Assembly (NCBI RefSeq): GCF_000282995.1
Contig: NZ_ALEE01000579.1
Span: forward strand, 1 to 9,717
Direction of reading: 5' to 3'
Source: Melaminivora alkalimesophila
GTDB lineage: Bacteria; Pseudomonadota; Gammaproteobacteria; Burkholderiales; Burkholderiaceae_C
DNA: 9,717 nt
Shown here: piece by piece, positions 1 through 7,841 of the stretch
Layout of the letters: each line of letters begins with the position of its first letter
How positions within the stretch are numbered: position 1 is the stretch's first letter
Notes under the pieces: generated by a model
Told to the model about the DNA's origin: nothing
The model's input: only the letters and a program-made list of their open reading frames with translations
Databases searched by the model: none
Program-made: the position numbers and the translations under genes

Positions 1-73
1 CGCGGCCGACGCCCCGCCCGGCCGCGCGCCGCGCAGCGACGAACAACTGAAGGACGAGCAAGAACATGTCTAG
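1..73 (+). CDS. ftsQ: 3' end of an upstream dcw gene, probably ftsQ (partial)
   Basis: The frame that begins at base 2 is open from the window edge to a TAG at 71-73. It encodes a hydrophilic tail ending ...RSDEQLKDEQEHV, with mostly G/C third positions. Its stop overlaps the first codons of ftsA (ATG at 66) by 8 bases, which is typical of translationally coupled ftsQ-ftsA pairs in proteobacteria. The FtsQ identity is inferred only from position, because the visible residues are too few and too variable to recognise the family. A competing frame (bases 3-50, ending TGA at 48-50) is also open and gives an Arg/Ala/Pro-rich tail, so the true reading frame is not certain. Confidence 0.45.
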   Translation, partial: AADAPPGRAPRSDEQLKDEQEHV

Positions 74-1295
74 GGAATACAAGGACGTGGTGGTGGGGCT
101 GGACATCGGCACGGCCAAGGTCATGGCGGTGGTCGCCGAGGTGCTGGCCAGTGGCGAGCTCAAGCTCGCCGGGCTGGGCGTGGCGCCGTCCAACGGCCTC
201 AAGCGCGGCGTGGTGGTGAACATCGACGCCACGGTGCAGAGCATCCAGCAGGCGCTCAAGGAGGCCGAGCTGATGGCCGACTGCCGCATCCAGCGTGTGC
301 ACACCGGCATCACCGGCAGCCACATCCGCGGGCTCAACTCCAGCGGCATGGTCGCCATCAAGGACCGCGAGGTCACGCCCACCGACGTGGCGCGCGTGGT
401 CGAGACCGCCAAGGCCATCAACATCTCCAGCGACCAGCGCCTGCTGCTGGTCGAGCCGCAGGAATTCGTGATCGACGGCCAGGACGTGCGCGAGCCCATC
501 GGCATGAGCGGCATCCGGCTGGAGGCGAAGATCCACATCGTCACCGGCGCCCAGAGCGCGGCCGAGAACATCATCAAGTGCGTGCGCCGCTGCGGGCTGG
601 AGGTCGAGCAGCTGCTGCTCAACCCGCTGGCGTCGAGCCAGTCGGTGCTCACCGACGACGAGCGCGAGCTGGGCGTGGCGCTGGTGGACATCGGCGCCGG
701 CACCACCGACGTGGCGATCTTCACCGGCGGCGCGATCCGCCACACGGCCGTGATCCCGATCGCCGGCGACCTGGTCACCAGCGACATCGCCATGGCGCTG
801 AGGACGCCGACCAAGGACGCCGAGGACATCAAGGTCGAGAGCGGCTACGCCAAGCAGCTGTTGGCCGACCCGGAGGCGCAGGTCGAGGTGCCGGGCCTGG
901 GCGACCGCAGCCCGCGCATGCTCAGCAAGCAGGCGCTGGCCGGCGTGATCGAGCCGCGCGTCGAGGAGATCTTCTCGCTCGTGCAGCAGGTCATCCGCGA
1001 CTCGGGCTACGAGGAGGTGCTGTCGTCGGGGATCGTGCTCACCGGCGGCAGCGCCGTCATGCCGGGCATGGTCGAGCTGGGCGAGGACATCTTTTTGAAG
1101 CCGGTGCGCCGCGGCATCCCGAAATACTCGCGCGTGCTGGCCGACATGGTCGCCCAGCCGCGCGCCGCCACCGTCATGGGCCTGCTGGAGGAGGCGCGCC
1201 TGGCGCGCCTGCGCGGCTTCAAGGTCGCCGCCAAGAGCGGCACGGTCAAGACCGCCTTCGGCCGGCTCAAGGATTTCATCGTTGGGAACTTCTGA
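66..1295 (+). CDS. ftsA: Cell division protein FtsA
   Basis: FtsA is an actin-like ATPase of 409 residues here, close to the usual length. It tethers FtsZ filaments to the inner membrane and recruits the later divisome proteins. The actin-fold phosphate-binding loops are visible: GLDIGTAKV near residues 11-19 and VDIGAGTTD near 207-215. The adenosine-side motif IVLTGGSA lies near 323-330. The last 14 residues (about 396-409, GRLKDFIVGNF) form the short amphipathic helix expected of the FtsA membrane-targeting sequence. The start at 66 follows an AAGGA at 50-54, a rather long spacing of 11 nt, and overlaps the end of the preceding reading frame. The next conserved gene downstream is ftsZ, the FtsA partner, which is the normal dcw order. 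Nothing is truncated or missing. Confidence 0.97.
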   Translation: MSREYKDVVVGLDIGTAKVMAVVAEVLASGELKLAGLGVAPSNGLKRGVVVNIDATVQSIQQALKEAELMADCRIQRVHTGITGSHIRGLNSSGMVAIKDREVTPTDVARVVETAKAINISSDQRLLLVEPQEFVIDGQDVREPIGMSGIRLEAKIHIVTGAQSAAENIIKCVRRCGLEVEQLLLNPLASSQSVLTDDERELGVALVDIGAGTTDVAIFTGGAIRHTAVIPIAGDLVTSDIAMALRTPTKDAEDIKVESGYAKQLLADPEAQVEVPGLGDRSPRMLSKQALAGVIEPRVEEIFSLVQQVIRDSGYEEVLSSGIVLTGGSAVMPGMVELGEDIFLKPVRRGIPKYSRVLADMVAQPRAATVMGLLEEARLARLRGFKVAAKSGTVKTAFGRLKDFIVGNF

Positions 1296-1296
1296 C

Positions 1297-1422
1297 ATGC
1301 AGCACCACAGGCACCGCAAGCGCGGCCGATGGCGAAGTCCCGGCACACCACCCGGCGGGGAGACGCACTTTCACCGGAACCACCACCCACAACACGAGGC
1401 ATCAGCAGGAGCAGCACCATGA
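1297..1422 (+). CDS. Candidate 41-codon ORF bridging ftsA and ftsZ (doubtful)
   Basis: An ATG lies one base after the ftsA stop (TGAcATG, 1293-1299). It opens a 41-codon frame whose TGA stop (1420-1422) overlaps the ftsZ start codon as ATGA (1419-1422). The peptide has eight His, many Arg near its N-terminus, and a Ser/Ala/Gly-rich end; I recognise no family. A weak GGGA at 1284-1287 could serve as ribosome binding site, and reinitiation after ftsA is also possible. Against it, many codons end in A, especially the last seven before the stop, unlike the strong G/C third-position bias of neighbouring genes. ftsZ also has its own good ribosome binding site. It may be a chance open frame in GC-rich DNA, or a coupling leader. 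Confidence 0.2.
   Translation: MQHHRHRKRGRWRSPGTPPGGETHFHRNHHPQHEASAGAAP
1406..1411 (+). promoter_or_regulatory. Ribosome binding site that sets the ftsZ start
   Basis: CAGGAG lies 7 nt before the ATG at 1419. It supports 1419 as the ftsZ start over the in-frame ATG at 1329, which has no Shine-Dalgarno sequence and would add 30 residues unlike any FtsZ N-terminus. Confidence 0.8.
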
Positions 1423-2639
1423 GCATCGAAATGATCGAAACCGAAGAATTCAACCAGGGCACCATGATCAAGGTCATCGGCGTGGGCGGCGGCGGTGGCA
1501 ACGCGGTCGCGCACATGATCGACAGCAGTGTGCAGGGCGTGGAATTCGTCTGCGCCAACACCGATGCCCAGGCGCTGGTGCGCAGCGCCGCGCACCGCAC
1601 GGTGCAGCTGGGCAACAACGGCCTGGGGGCCGGCAGCAAGCCCGAGGTGGCGCGCGCCGCCGCCGAGGACGCGGCCGAGGACATCCGCCAGGCGATCTCC
1701 GGCGCCCACATGCTGTTCATCACCGCCGGCATGGGCGGCGGCACCGGCACCGGCGCCGCGCCCGTGATCGCGCGCTTGGCCAAGGAGATGGGCATCCTCA
1801 CCGTGGGCGTGGTCACCAAGCCCTTCGAGTGGGAGGGCAGCCGGCGCATGAAGAACGCCGACGAGGGCCTGGCGGAGCTGGAGGCCAGCGTGGACTCGCT
1901 GATCGTCGTGCTCAACGAGAAGCTGCTGGAGGTGCTGGGCGACGACGTCACCCAGGAAGAGGCCTTCGCGCACGCCAACGACGTGCTCAAGAACGCCGTC
2001 GGCGGCATCGCCGAGATCATCAACGAATACGGCCAGGTGAACGTCGACTTCGCCGACGTGCGCACCATCATGGGCGAGCCCGGCAAGGCCATGATGGGCA
2101 CGGCCACCGCCAGCGGCCCGGACCGCGCGCGCATCGCTGCCGAGCAGGCCATCGCCTGCCCGCTGCTGGAGGGCATCGACCTGTCGGGCGCCAAGGGGGT
2201 GCTGGTGCTGGTCACGGCCAGCAAGGGCAGCCTGAAGCTGTCGGAGTCGCGCCTGGCGATGAACACCATCAACGCCTACGCCTCGCCCGACGCGCACGTG
2301 ATCTTCGGTGCGGCCTACGACGAGTCGCTGGGCGACGCCATCCGCGTGACGGTGATCGCCACCGGCCTGTCGCGCGCCAACGCCCGCCGCCAGAACATGC
2401 AGGTGGTGCAGGGCAGCCTGCGCACCGGCACGGACAACGTCGCCTACCACATGCCGGGCGCGGCCACCGCGGCGCCAGGCATCGGCGGCGCCGCCACCCC
2501 GGCCGACTACAACAACATGGCGGTGCCGAGCGTGTGGCGCACCAACCGCACCCAGGCCACGGCGCGCGTGGACGCGCTGTCCTCGGGCGGCATGGACGAG
2601 CTGGAGATCCCGGCCTTCCTGCGCAAGCAGGCGGACTGA
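1419..2639 (+). CDS. ftsZ: Cell division protein FtsZ
   Basis: FtsZ is the tubulin-like GTPase that polymerises into the Z-ring at midcell; the protein is 406 residues. The N-terminal nucleotide-binding region has GVGGGGGNAV at about 21-30. The tubulin signature GGGTGTG is at 106-112. The T7 synergy loop NVDFADV, which supplies catalytic Asp residues to the next subunit, is at about 208-214. A variable linker (about 321-391) leads to the conserved C-terminal peptide ELEIPAFLRKQ, which binds FtsA and other ring regulators. The start at 1419 is chosen from its ribosome binding site and from the family-like N-terminus (MSIEMIETEEF). A 123-bp gap separates it from ftsA. Extra ftsZ promoters often lie inside ftsA in other bacteria, but I see no convincing one here. 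All key residues are intact. Confidence 0.98.
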   Translation: MSIEMIETEEFNQGTMIKVIGVGGGGGNAVAHMIDSSVQGVEFVCANTDAQALVRSAAHRTVQLGNNGLGAGSKPEVARAAAEDAAEDIRQAISGAHMLFITAGMGGGTGTGAAPVIARLAKEMGILTVGVVTKPFEWEGSRRMKNADEGLAELEASVDSLIVVLNEKLLEVLGDDVTQEEAFAHANDVLKNAVGGIAEIINEYGQVNVDFADVRTIMGEPGKAMMGTATASGPDRARIAAEQAIACPLLEGIDLSGAKGVLVLVTASKGSLKLSESRLAMNTINAYASPDAHVIFGAAYDESLGDAIRVTVIATGLSRANARRQNMQVVQGSLRTGTDNVAYHMPGAATAAPGIGGAATPADYNNMAVPSVWRTNRTQATARVDALSSGGMDELEIPAFLRKQAD

Positions 2640-2646
2640 ACGCCGG

Positions 2647-2702
2647 CCGGCGGCCCGCCGGGAGCGGACCACCGGCAGCGTCCCCGGCCCCGGCGGGGCC
2701 GG
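2647..2702 (+). terminator. Two GC hairpins after ftsZ, possible weak terminator
   Basis: Two inverted repeats follow the ftsZ stop. The first is CCGGCG/CGCCGG (2647-2652 with 2656-2661, 3-nt loop). The second is an 8-bp stem CCGGCCCC/GGGGCCGG (2684-2691 with 2695-2702, loop GGC). Neither is followed by a T-run, so they do not make a canonical intrinsic terminator. They could attenuate read-through, stabilise the ftsZ mRNA 3' end, or simply reflect very high GC. Confidence 0.35.
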
Positions 2703-2737
2703 TGGGCTGGGGGCCGGCGTGCGCCGCTGCGGCGGCC

Positions 2738-2743
2738 TAGAAT
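2738..2743 (+). promoter_or_regulatory. Candidate -10 box for lpxC (leaderless start)
   Basis: TAGAAT matches the sigma-70 -10 consensus at 5 of 6 positions and ends 6 nt before the lpxC ATG. Transcription would begin at or next to the start codon. No convincing -35 element lies 16-18 nt upstream, and no Shine-Dalgarno sequence precedes the ATG. The arrangement fits a leaderless mRNA, but this is inference from spacing alone. Confidence 0.45.
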
Positions 2744-2749
2744 CGGCGC

Positions 2750-3673
2750 ATGCTTGCCCAACGCACGATCAAGACCCTGACCCGCGCCGTCGGCGTGGGG
2801 CTGCACAGCGGCCAGCGGGTCGAGCTGACGCTGCGTCCGGCGCAACCCGACACCGGCATCGTGTTCCGCCGCATCGACCTGCCCGAGCCGGTGGACATCC
2901 CGATCGGCGCCGAATCGGTGGTGGACACGCGCATGGCCTCGACCATCGGCGCCGGCGGCACCAAGGTGCACACCGTCGAGCACCTGATGTCCGCCTGCGC
3001 GGGGCTGGGCATCGACAACCTGTACGTGGACATCACGGCCGAGGAAGTGCCGATCCTGGACGGCTCCTCGGCTTCCTTCGTGTTCCTGCTGCAAAGCGCC
3101 GGCATCGAGCTGCAGCCGGCGGCGAAGCGCTTCATCCGCGTGTTGCGTCCCGTGGAAGTGCGCGAGGGCGCGGGCGCCGACCTCAAGTGGGCACGCCTGG
3201 AGCCCTACCACGGCTTCAAGCTGCGCTTCGAGATCGACTTCGCCCACCCGGCGGTCGACTCCACCGGCCAGAGCGTGGAGTTCGACCTGGGCACCGACAA
3301 CTACGCGCGCGACATCGCCCGCGCGCGCACCTTCGGTTTCACCAAGGACGTGGAGATGCTGCGCGCCAGCGGCCGGGCGCTCGGCGGCGGGCTGGACAAT
3401 GCCATCGTCATGGACGACTACAAGGTGCTGAATGCCGACGGCCTGCGCTACGACGCCGAGTTCGCGCGCCACAAGATCCTGGACGCCATGGGCGATCTGT
3501 ACCTGGTGGGCAAGCCGCTGCTGGCGGCCTACAGCGCCCACCGCTCGGGACACGCCATGAACAACTTGCTGCTGCGCGAGCTGCTGGCCCAGCGCGATGC
3601 CTGGGAGATCGTCAGCTTCGCCCACGAGGGCCAGGCGCCGCGCGGCTTCGCGCAGCTGGCGCGCGCTTGGTAG
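2750..3673 (+). CDS. lpxC: UDP-3-O-acyl-N-acetylglucosamine deacetylase
   Basis: LpxC is a zinc-dependent cytoplasmic deacetylase. It removes the N-acetyl group from UDP-3-O-(hydroxyacyl)-GlcNAc, the committed step of lipid A synthesis. The protein is 307 residues, the normal length. The catalytic and metal motifs are all present: TVEHL with Glu77/His78, HKILDAMGD with His241, Lys242 and Asp245, and the SGH histidine at 268. These correspond to the Glu/His, His/Asp and His sites of the enterobacterial enzyme. The N-terminus ([10 protein letters not shown]...GVGLHSG) aligns residue for residue with the known family start, so ATG 2750 is firm despite having no ribosome binding site. It follows ftsZ by 110 bp and precedes a small membrane-protein gene by 19 bp. 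In E. coli LpxC is controlled by proteolysis; whether that applies here cannot be seen from the sequence. Confidence 0.97.
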   Translation: MLAQRTIKTLTRAVGVGLHSGQRVELTLRPAQPDTGIVFRRIDLPEPVDIPIGAESVVDTRMASTIGAGGTKVHTVEHLMSACAGLGIDNLYVDITAEEVPILDGSSASFVFLLQSAGIELQPAAKRFIRVLRPVEVREGAGADLKWARLEPYHGFKLRFEIDFAHPAVDSTGQSVEFDLGTDNYARDIARARTFGFTKDVEMLRASGRALGGGLDNAIVMDDYKVLNADGLRYDAEFARHKILDAMGDLYLVGKPLLAAYSAHRSGHAMNNLLLRELLAQRDAWEIVSFAHEGQAPRGFAQLARAW

Positions 3674-3692
3674 AGGCCGCGAGGCGCCGGCC

Positions 3693-3869
3693 ATGGTGGT
3701 TTTCCGCTTCCTCGTCTTCTTCCTGCTGCTGGTGGCGGCGGTGTGCTTTGCCTTCTTCGCCGCCACCGGACAGGCGCGCTACAGGCGCCTCGGCACCGTG
3801 GTGCTCAAGTGGACGCTGATCGCCACCTTCCTGTTCTTCGCGGTGCTGATCGTGGAGCGCCTGGCCTGA
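3693..3869 (+). CDS. Small two-helix membrane protein after lpxC
   Basis: This 58-residue protein consists almost wholly of two hydrophobic segments, about residues 4-24 and 38-55. They are joined by a short basic loop (GQARYRRLG), which by the positive-inside rule suggests a cytoplasmic loop with both termini outside. The start at 3693 is chosen because GAGG (3681-3684) lies 8 nt upstream and a hydrophobic segment begins at once. An upstream in-frame ATG at 3597 would overlap lpxC and add an unlikely Arg/Ala-rich tail. It lies 19 bp after lpxC and is probably co-transcribed. E. coli has secM at this position, but no SecM-type arrest motif or secretion signal architecture is visible here. I do not recognise a named family; the function is unknown. 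Confidence 0.7.
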   Translation: MVVFRFLVFFLLLVAAVCFAFFAATGQARYRRLGTVVLKWTLIATFLFFAVLIVERLA

Positions 3870-5957
<2,088 letters not shown>

Positions 5958-5973
5958 GCCGGAGCGCGCCTTG

Positions 5974-7590
5974 TCAGGCAGGCAGCAGCACGGCGCCGGC
6001 GTTTGGTTCCCGGGCCGGCCCGCTGGGCAGCCGGAACCGGCTCACCAGCGCCGCCAGTTCATGGGCCTGGCCGCGCAGGCCCTCGGTGGCTGCGGCCGAT
6101 TCCTCGACCAGCGCCGCGTTCTGCTGGGTCACCCGGTCCAGCCGCGACAGCGCGGCATGGATGGAAAGAATGTCCTGCTGCTGCGCGTGGTGGCTGACCC
6201 GCATGTCGGCCATGGTGCGGGCCGCGCCCTGGATCGCCGCGACCACATGCTCCATGGTCCGCCCGGCGTCGGTGGCCAGGGTGGCGCCGGTATCCATCTG
6301 CTCCACCGATGCGGTGATCAGCGCCTTGATCTCGCGGCCAGCCGCAGCCGAGCGGTTGGCCAGACTGCGGACCTCGCTGGCCACCACGGCGAAGCCCCGG
6401 CCGTGCTCGCCGGCGCGGGCGGCTTCCACGGCAGCGTTGAGCGCCAGGATGTTGGTCTGGAAGGCGATGCCGTCGATGACGCCAGTGATGTCGCTGATCC
6501 GGTGCGCCGTGTGCGAGATCTGCTGCATGGTCTGCACCACGCGCGCCGCGACGTCACAGCCTTCGCGCGCCACGACGACGGCCTGAGCCGCCTGCGCCTC
6601 GGTGTGCTGCGCGGTCTCGGCCGACCGCTGCACGGAGCGCGTCACGTGCTCCAGGGCGGCGGCCGTCTCCTGCAGGCTGGCCGCGGCTTCTTCGGTGCGG
6701 TGGGACAGGCGGGAGTTGCCGTTGGCGATGTCGGCCGCGGCGTTGTGCAGGCTGTGCACGGACGCGCTCACTTGCCCTGCCAGGCGCCGCAGCGCGGTCT
6801 GCATGACCGACAGCGAAGTCAGCATGTGCCCGGTCTCGTCGCGGTCGTGCCCCGCGATGTCCTGACGCAGGTCCAGGCCGGCGACGCGGCGGGCCGTGTC
6901 GCTGGCCAGCGCGATGGGCCGCGTGATGCTGCCCACCAGCCACAGCGCCAGCGCCGTGCCCAGCACGAGCGACAAAGTGCCGAACGCCAGCAGCGACAAG
7001 CGGGCCGTGTTGCTCCAGTCGGCCACCACCAGCGCCGATGAATCGATGGACTGGCGCTGGGACTGCGTGAGAGCCTCCAGTGCTTGCATGAGCGCCTGGG
7101 AGGCGGGCATGAAACGCTCGCCGTACACCTGCTGGATCCGTGCGGTGAGACCGAAATCGCGGGCCTGCACCAGCTCCGCGCGGGCCTGGTGAAAGACCGC
7201 GGCGCGGGCGTTCACGCGCACCAGGAGATCCTCGTCCGCCGTGCCGGACAGCCGCTGCGCCAGCGTGGCGAGCAGCGCGTCGTACTGGCGCTGCGTCGCC
7301 GCGATGTCGGCGCCGAGGATGTCGCCGACCTCGGGCTCCGAGCTCAGGGCGACGGCCTTGTAGCGCTCGGCATTGAGCGCCTGCAGGCGGTAGGCATCCG
7401 CCACCAGCCGTTCGTTGGCCACGCTGCGCTGGACCATGTCGTCGGTGGACCGGCCGATGTGCTGCAGAGACCAGAAACCGATGGCCGAACCCACCAGGCT
7501 CAGCGCCAGCATGGCGAGGAACAGGCCCAGCAGGCGGCGACCCAGCGGGCCGACGGCCTGCTGGCGGGAGGAAAGCAGTGGCAGGGACAT
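5974..7590 (-). CDS. Methyl-accepting chemotaxis protein (receptor A)
   Basis: This is a 538-residue inner-membrane chemoreceptor, expected to signal through CheW and CheA. Layout: cytoplasmic N-terminus; TM1 about 18-40; a periplasmic domain of about 155 residues, mostly helical and of the four-helix-bundle size; TM2 about 197-220; HAMP about 220-270; then the coiled-coil signalling domain to about 520. The hairpin tip carries [20 protein letters not shown] followed by [14 protein letters not shown]. The usual Gln of EQGRGF is His here. Distal methylation-helix sequence ([14 protein letters not shown]) is present. There is no NWETF-type C-terminal tether, so any CheR/CheB docking must be different. 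The ligand is unknown. No Shine-Dalgarno sequence precedes the ATG at 7588-7590, and no alternative in-frame start is seen upstream. It is divergent from receptor B and convergent with thiC. Confidence 0.95.
   Translation of the reverse strand: MSLPLLSSRQQAVGPLGRRLLGLFLAMLALSLVGSAIGFWSLQHIGRSTDDMVQRSVANERLVADAYRLQALNAERYKAVALSSEPEVGDILGADIAATQRQYDALLATLAQRLSGTADEDLLVRVNARAAVFHQARAELVQARDFGLTARIQQVYGERFMPASQALMQALEALTQSQRQSIDSSALVVADWSNTARLSLLAFGTLSLVLGTALALWLVGSITRPIALASDTARRVAGLDLRQDIAGHDRDETGHMLTSLSVMQTALRRLAGQVSASVHSLHNAAADIANGNSRLSHRTEEAAASLQETAAALEHVTRSVQRSAETAQHTEAQAAQAVVVAREGCDVAARVVQTMQQISHTAHRISDITGVIDGIAFQTNILALNAAVEAARAGEHGRGFAVVASEVRSLANRSAAAGREIKALITASVEQMDTGATLATDAGRTMEHVVAAIQGAARTMADMRVSHHAQQQDILSIHAALSRLDRVTQQNAALVEESAAATEGLRGQAHELAALVSRFRLPSGPAREPNAGAVLLPA
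6379..6469. repeat. Inverted repeat with receptor B: signalling-tip DNA, left copy
   Basis: This is the partner of 8951-9041. It contains the 24-base (6379-6402) and 30-base (6440-6469) identical blocks in opposite orientation, inside the receptor A signalling domain. About 2.5 kb separates the two arms. Confidence 0.85.
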
Positions 7591-7609
7591 GCAAAGAAAG
7601 GGGACAACA

Positions 7610-7634
7610 CAGGCACCAGACGCCTGCCAGGCAC
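7610..7634. repeat. Short direct and inverted repeats in the receptor A leader
   Basis: CAGGCAC occurs twice, at 7610-7616 and 7628-7634, 18 bp apart. The second copy is part of an 11-bp palindrome GCCTGcCAGGC (7622-7632). They lie between the candidate promoter and the start codon of receptor A. They could be a protein or RNA control site or chance. Confidence 0.35.
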
Positions 7635-7637
7635 TTT

Positions 7638-7666
7638 CTTCTATAAATGTGACAACATGTTTTCAA
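7638..7666 (-). promoter_or_regulatory. Candidate sigma-70 promoter for receptor A
   Basis: On the minus strand a -35 TTGAAA (plus coordinates 7661-7666, 5 of 6 to TTGACA) is followed after 17 nt by TAGAAG (7638-7643). After 15 nt it is followed by TATAGA (7640-7645). Each -10 matches 4 of 6. Transcription would start about 40 nt upstream of the receptor A ATG. The palindrome AACATGTT (7654-7661) sits between the two boxes. An alternative FliA-like pair on the same strand (TAAAGGCG at 7682-7689, TCCATTGA at 7663-7670, 11-nt spacer) matches the flagellar -10 poorly. Confidence 0.35.
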
Positions 7667-7750
7667 TGGATTGCCAAGATGCGCCTTTACATGCTCGCCC
7701 CACCCGAACGTGGCGGTGAATACCCTCTATCGAACGTTTTTTTTGCAACA

Positions 7751-7777
7751 TAAAGTGGCGCCAATACCAGCCTGGTC
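7751..7777 (+). promoter_or_regulatory. Weak FliA (sigma-28)-like promoter for receptor B
   Basis: TAAAGTGG (7751-7758) followed by an 11-nt spacer and GCCTGGTC (7770-7777) has the spacing of flagellar sigma-28 promoters (TAAAGTTT-N11-GCCGATAA). The -35 half fits well, but only the GCC of the -10 half matches. Chemoreceptor genes are often in this regulon, which makes the site plausible; the sequence alone is weak support. Confidence 0.2.
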
Positions 7778-7830
7778 AGTGGCTTCCATGCCGCGGCGCT
7801 AACCTGCGCACGCCATGGGCCATGTTCAGC

Positions 7831-7836
7831 AGAGGA
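7831..7836 (+). promoter_or_regulatory. Ribosome binding site that sets the receptor B start
   Basis: AGAGGA ends 5 nt before the ATG at 7842. It favours this start over the in-frame ATG at 7815, which has no Shine-Dalgarno sequence and would add nine residues. Confidence 0.7.
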
Positions 7837-7841
7837 ATTTC

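Noticed and set aside
1329..1418. Extended FtsZ N-terminus from the in-frame ATG at 1329
   Set aside because: No ribosome binding site and residues unlike FtsZ. The ATG at 1419 has CAGGAG at 7 nt and a family-like N-terminus.
578..2740. 720-codon plus-strand open frame running through ftsA and ftsZ
   Set aside because: It is Arg/Gly/Ala/His-rich, out of frame with two certain genes, and spans both. It is a shadow caused by high GC.
7737..7744. T8 run as an intrinsic terminator
   Set aside because: No stable hairpin immediately precedes it, and it lies upstream of receptor B rather than after a plus-strand gene.
7658..7753. Two tiny plus-strand ORFs (20 and 24 codons, starts 7658 and 7679) between the receptors
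   Set aside because: No ribosome binding sites, and they lie in a likely promoter region. Nothing supports translation.
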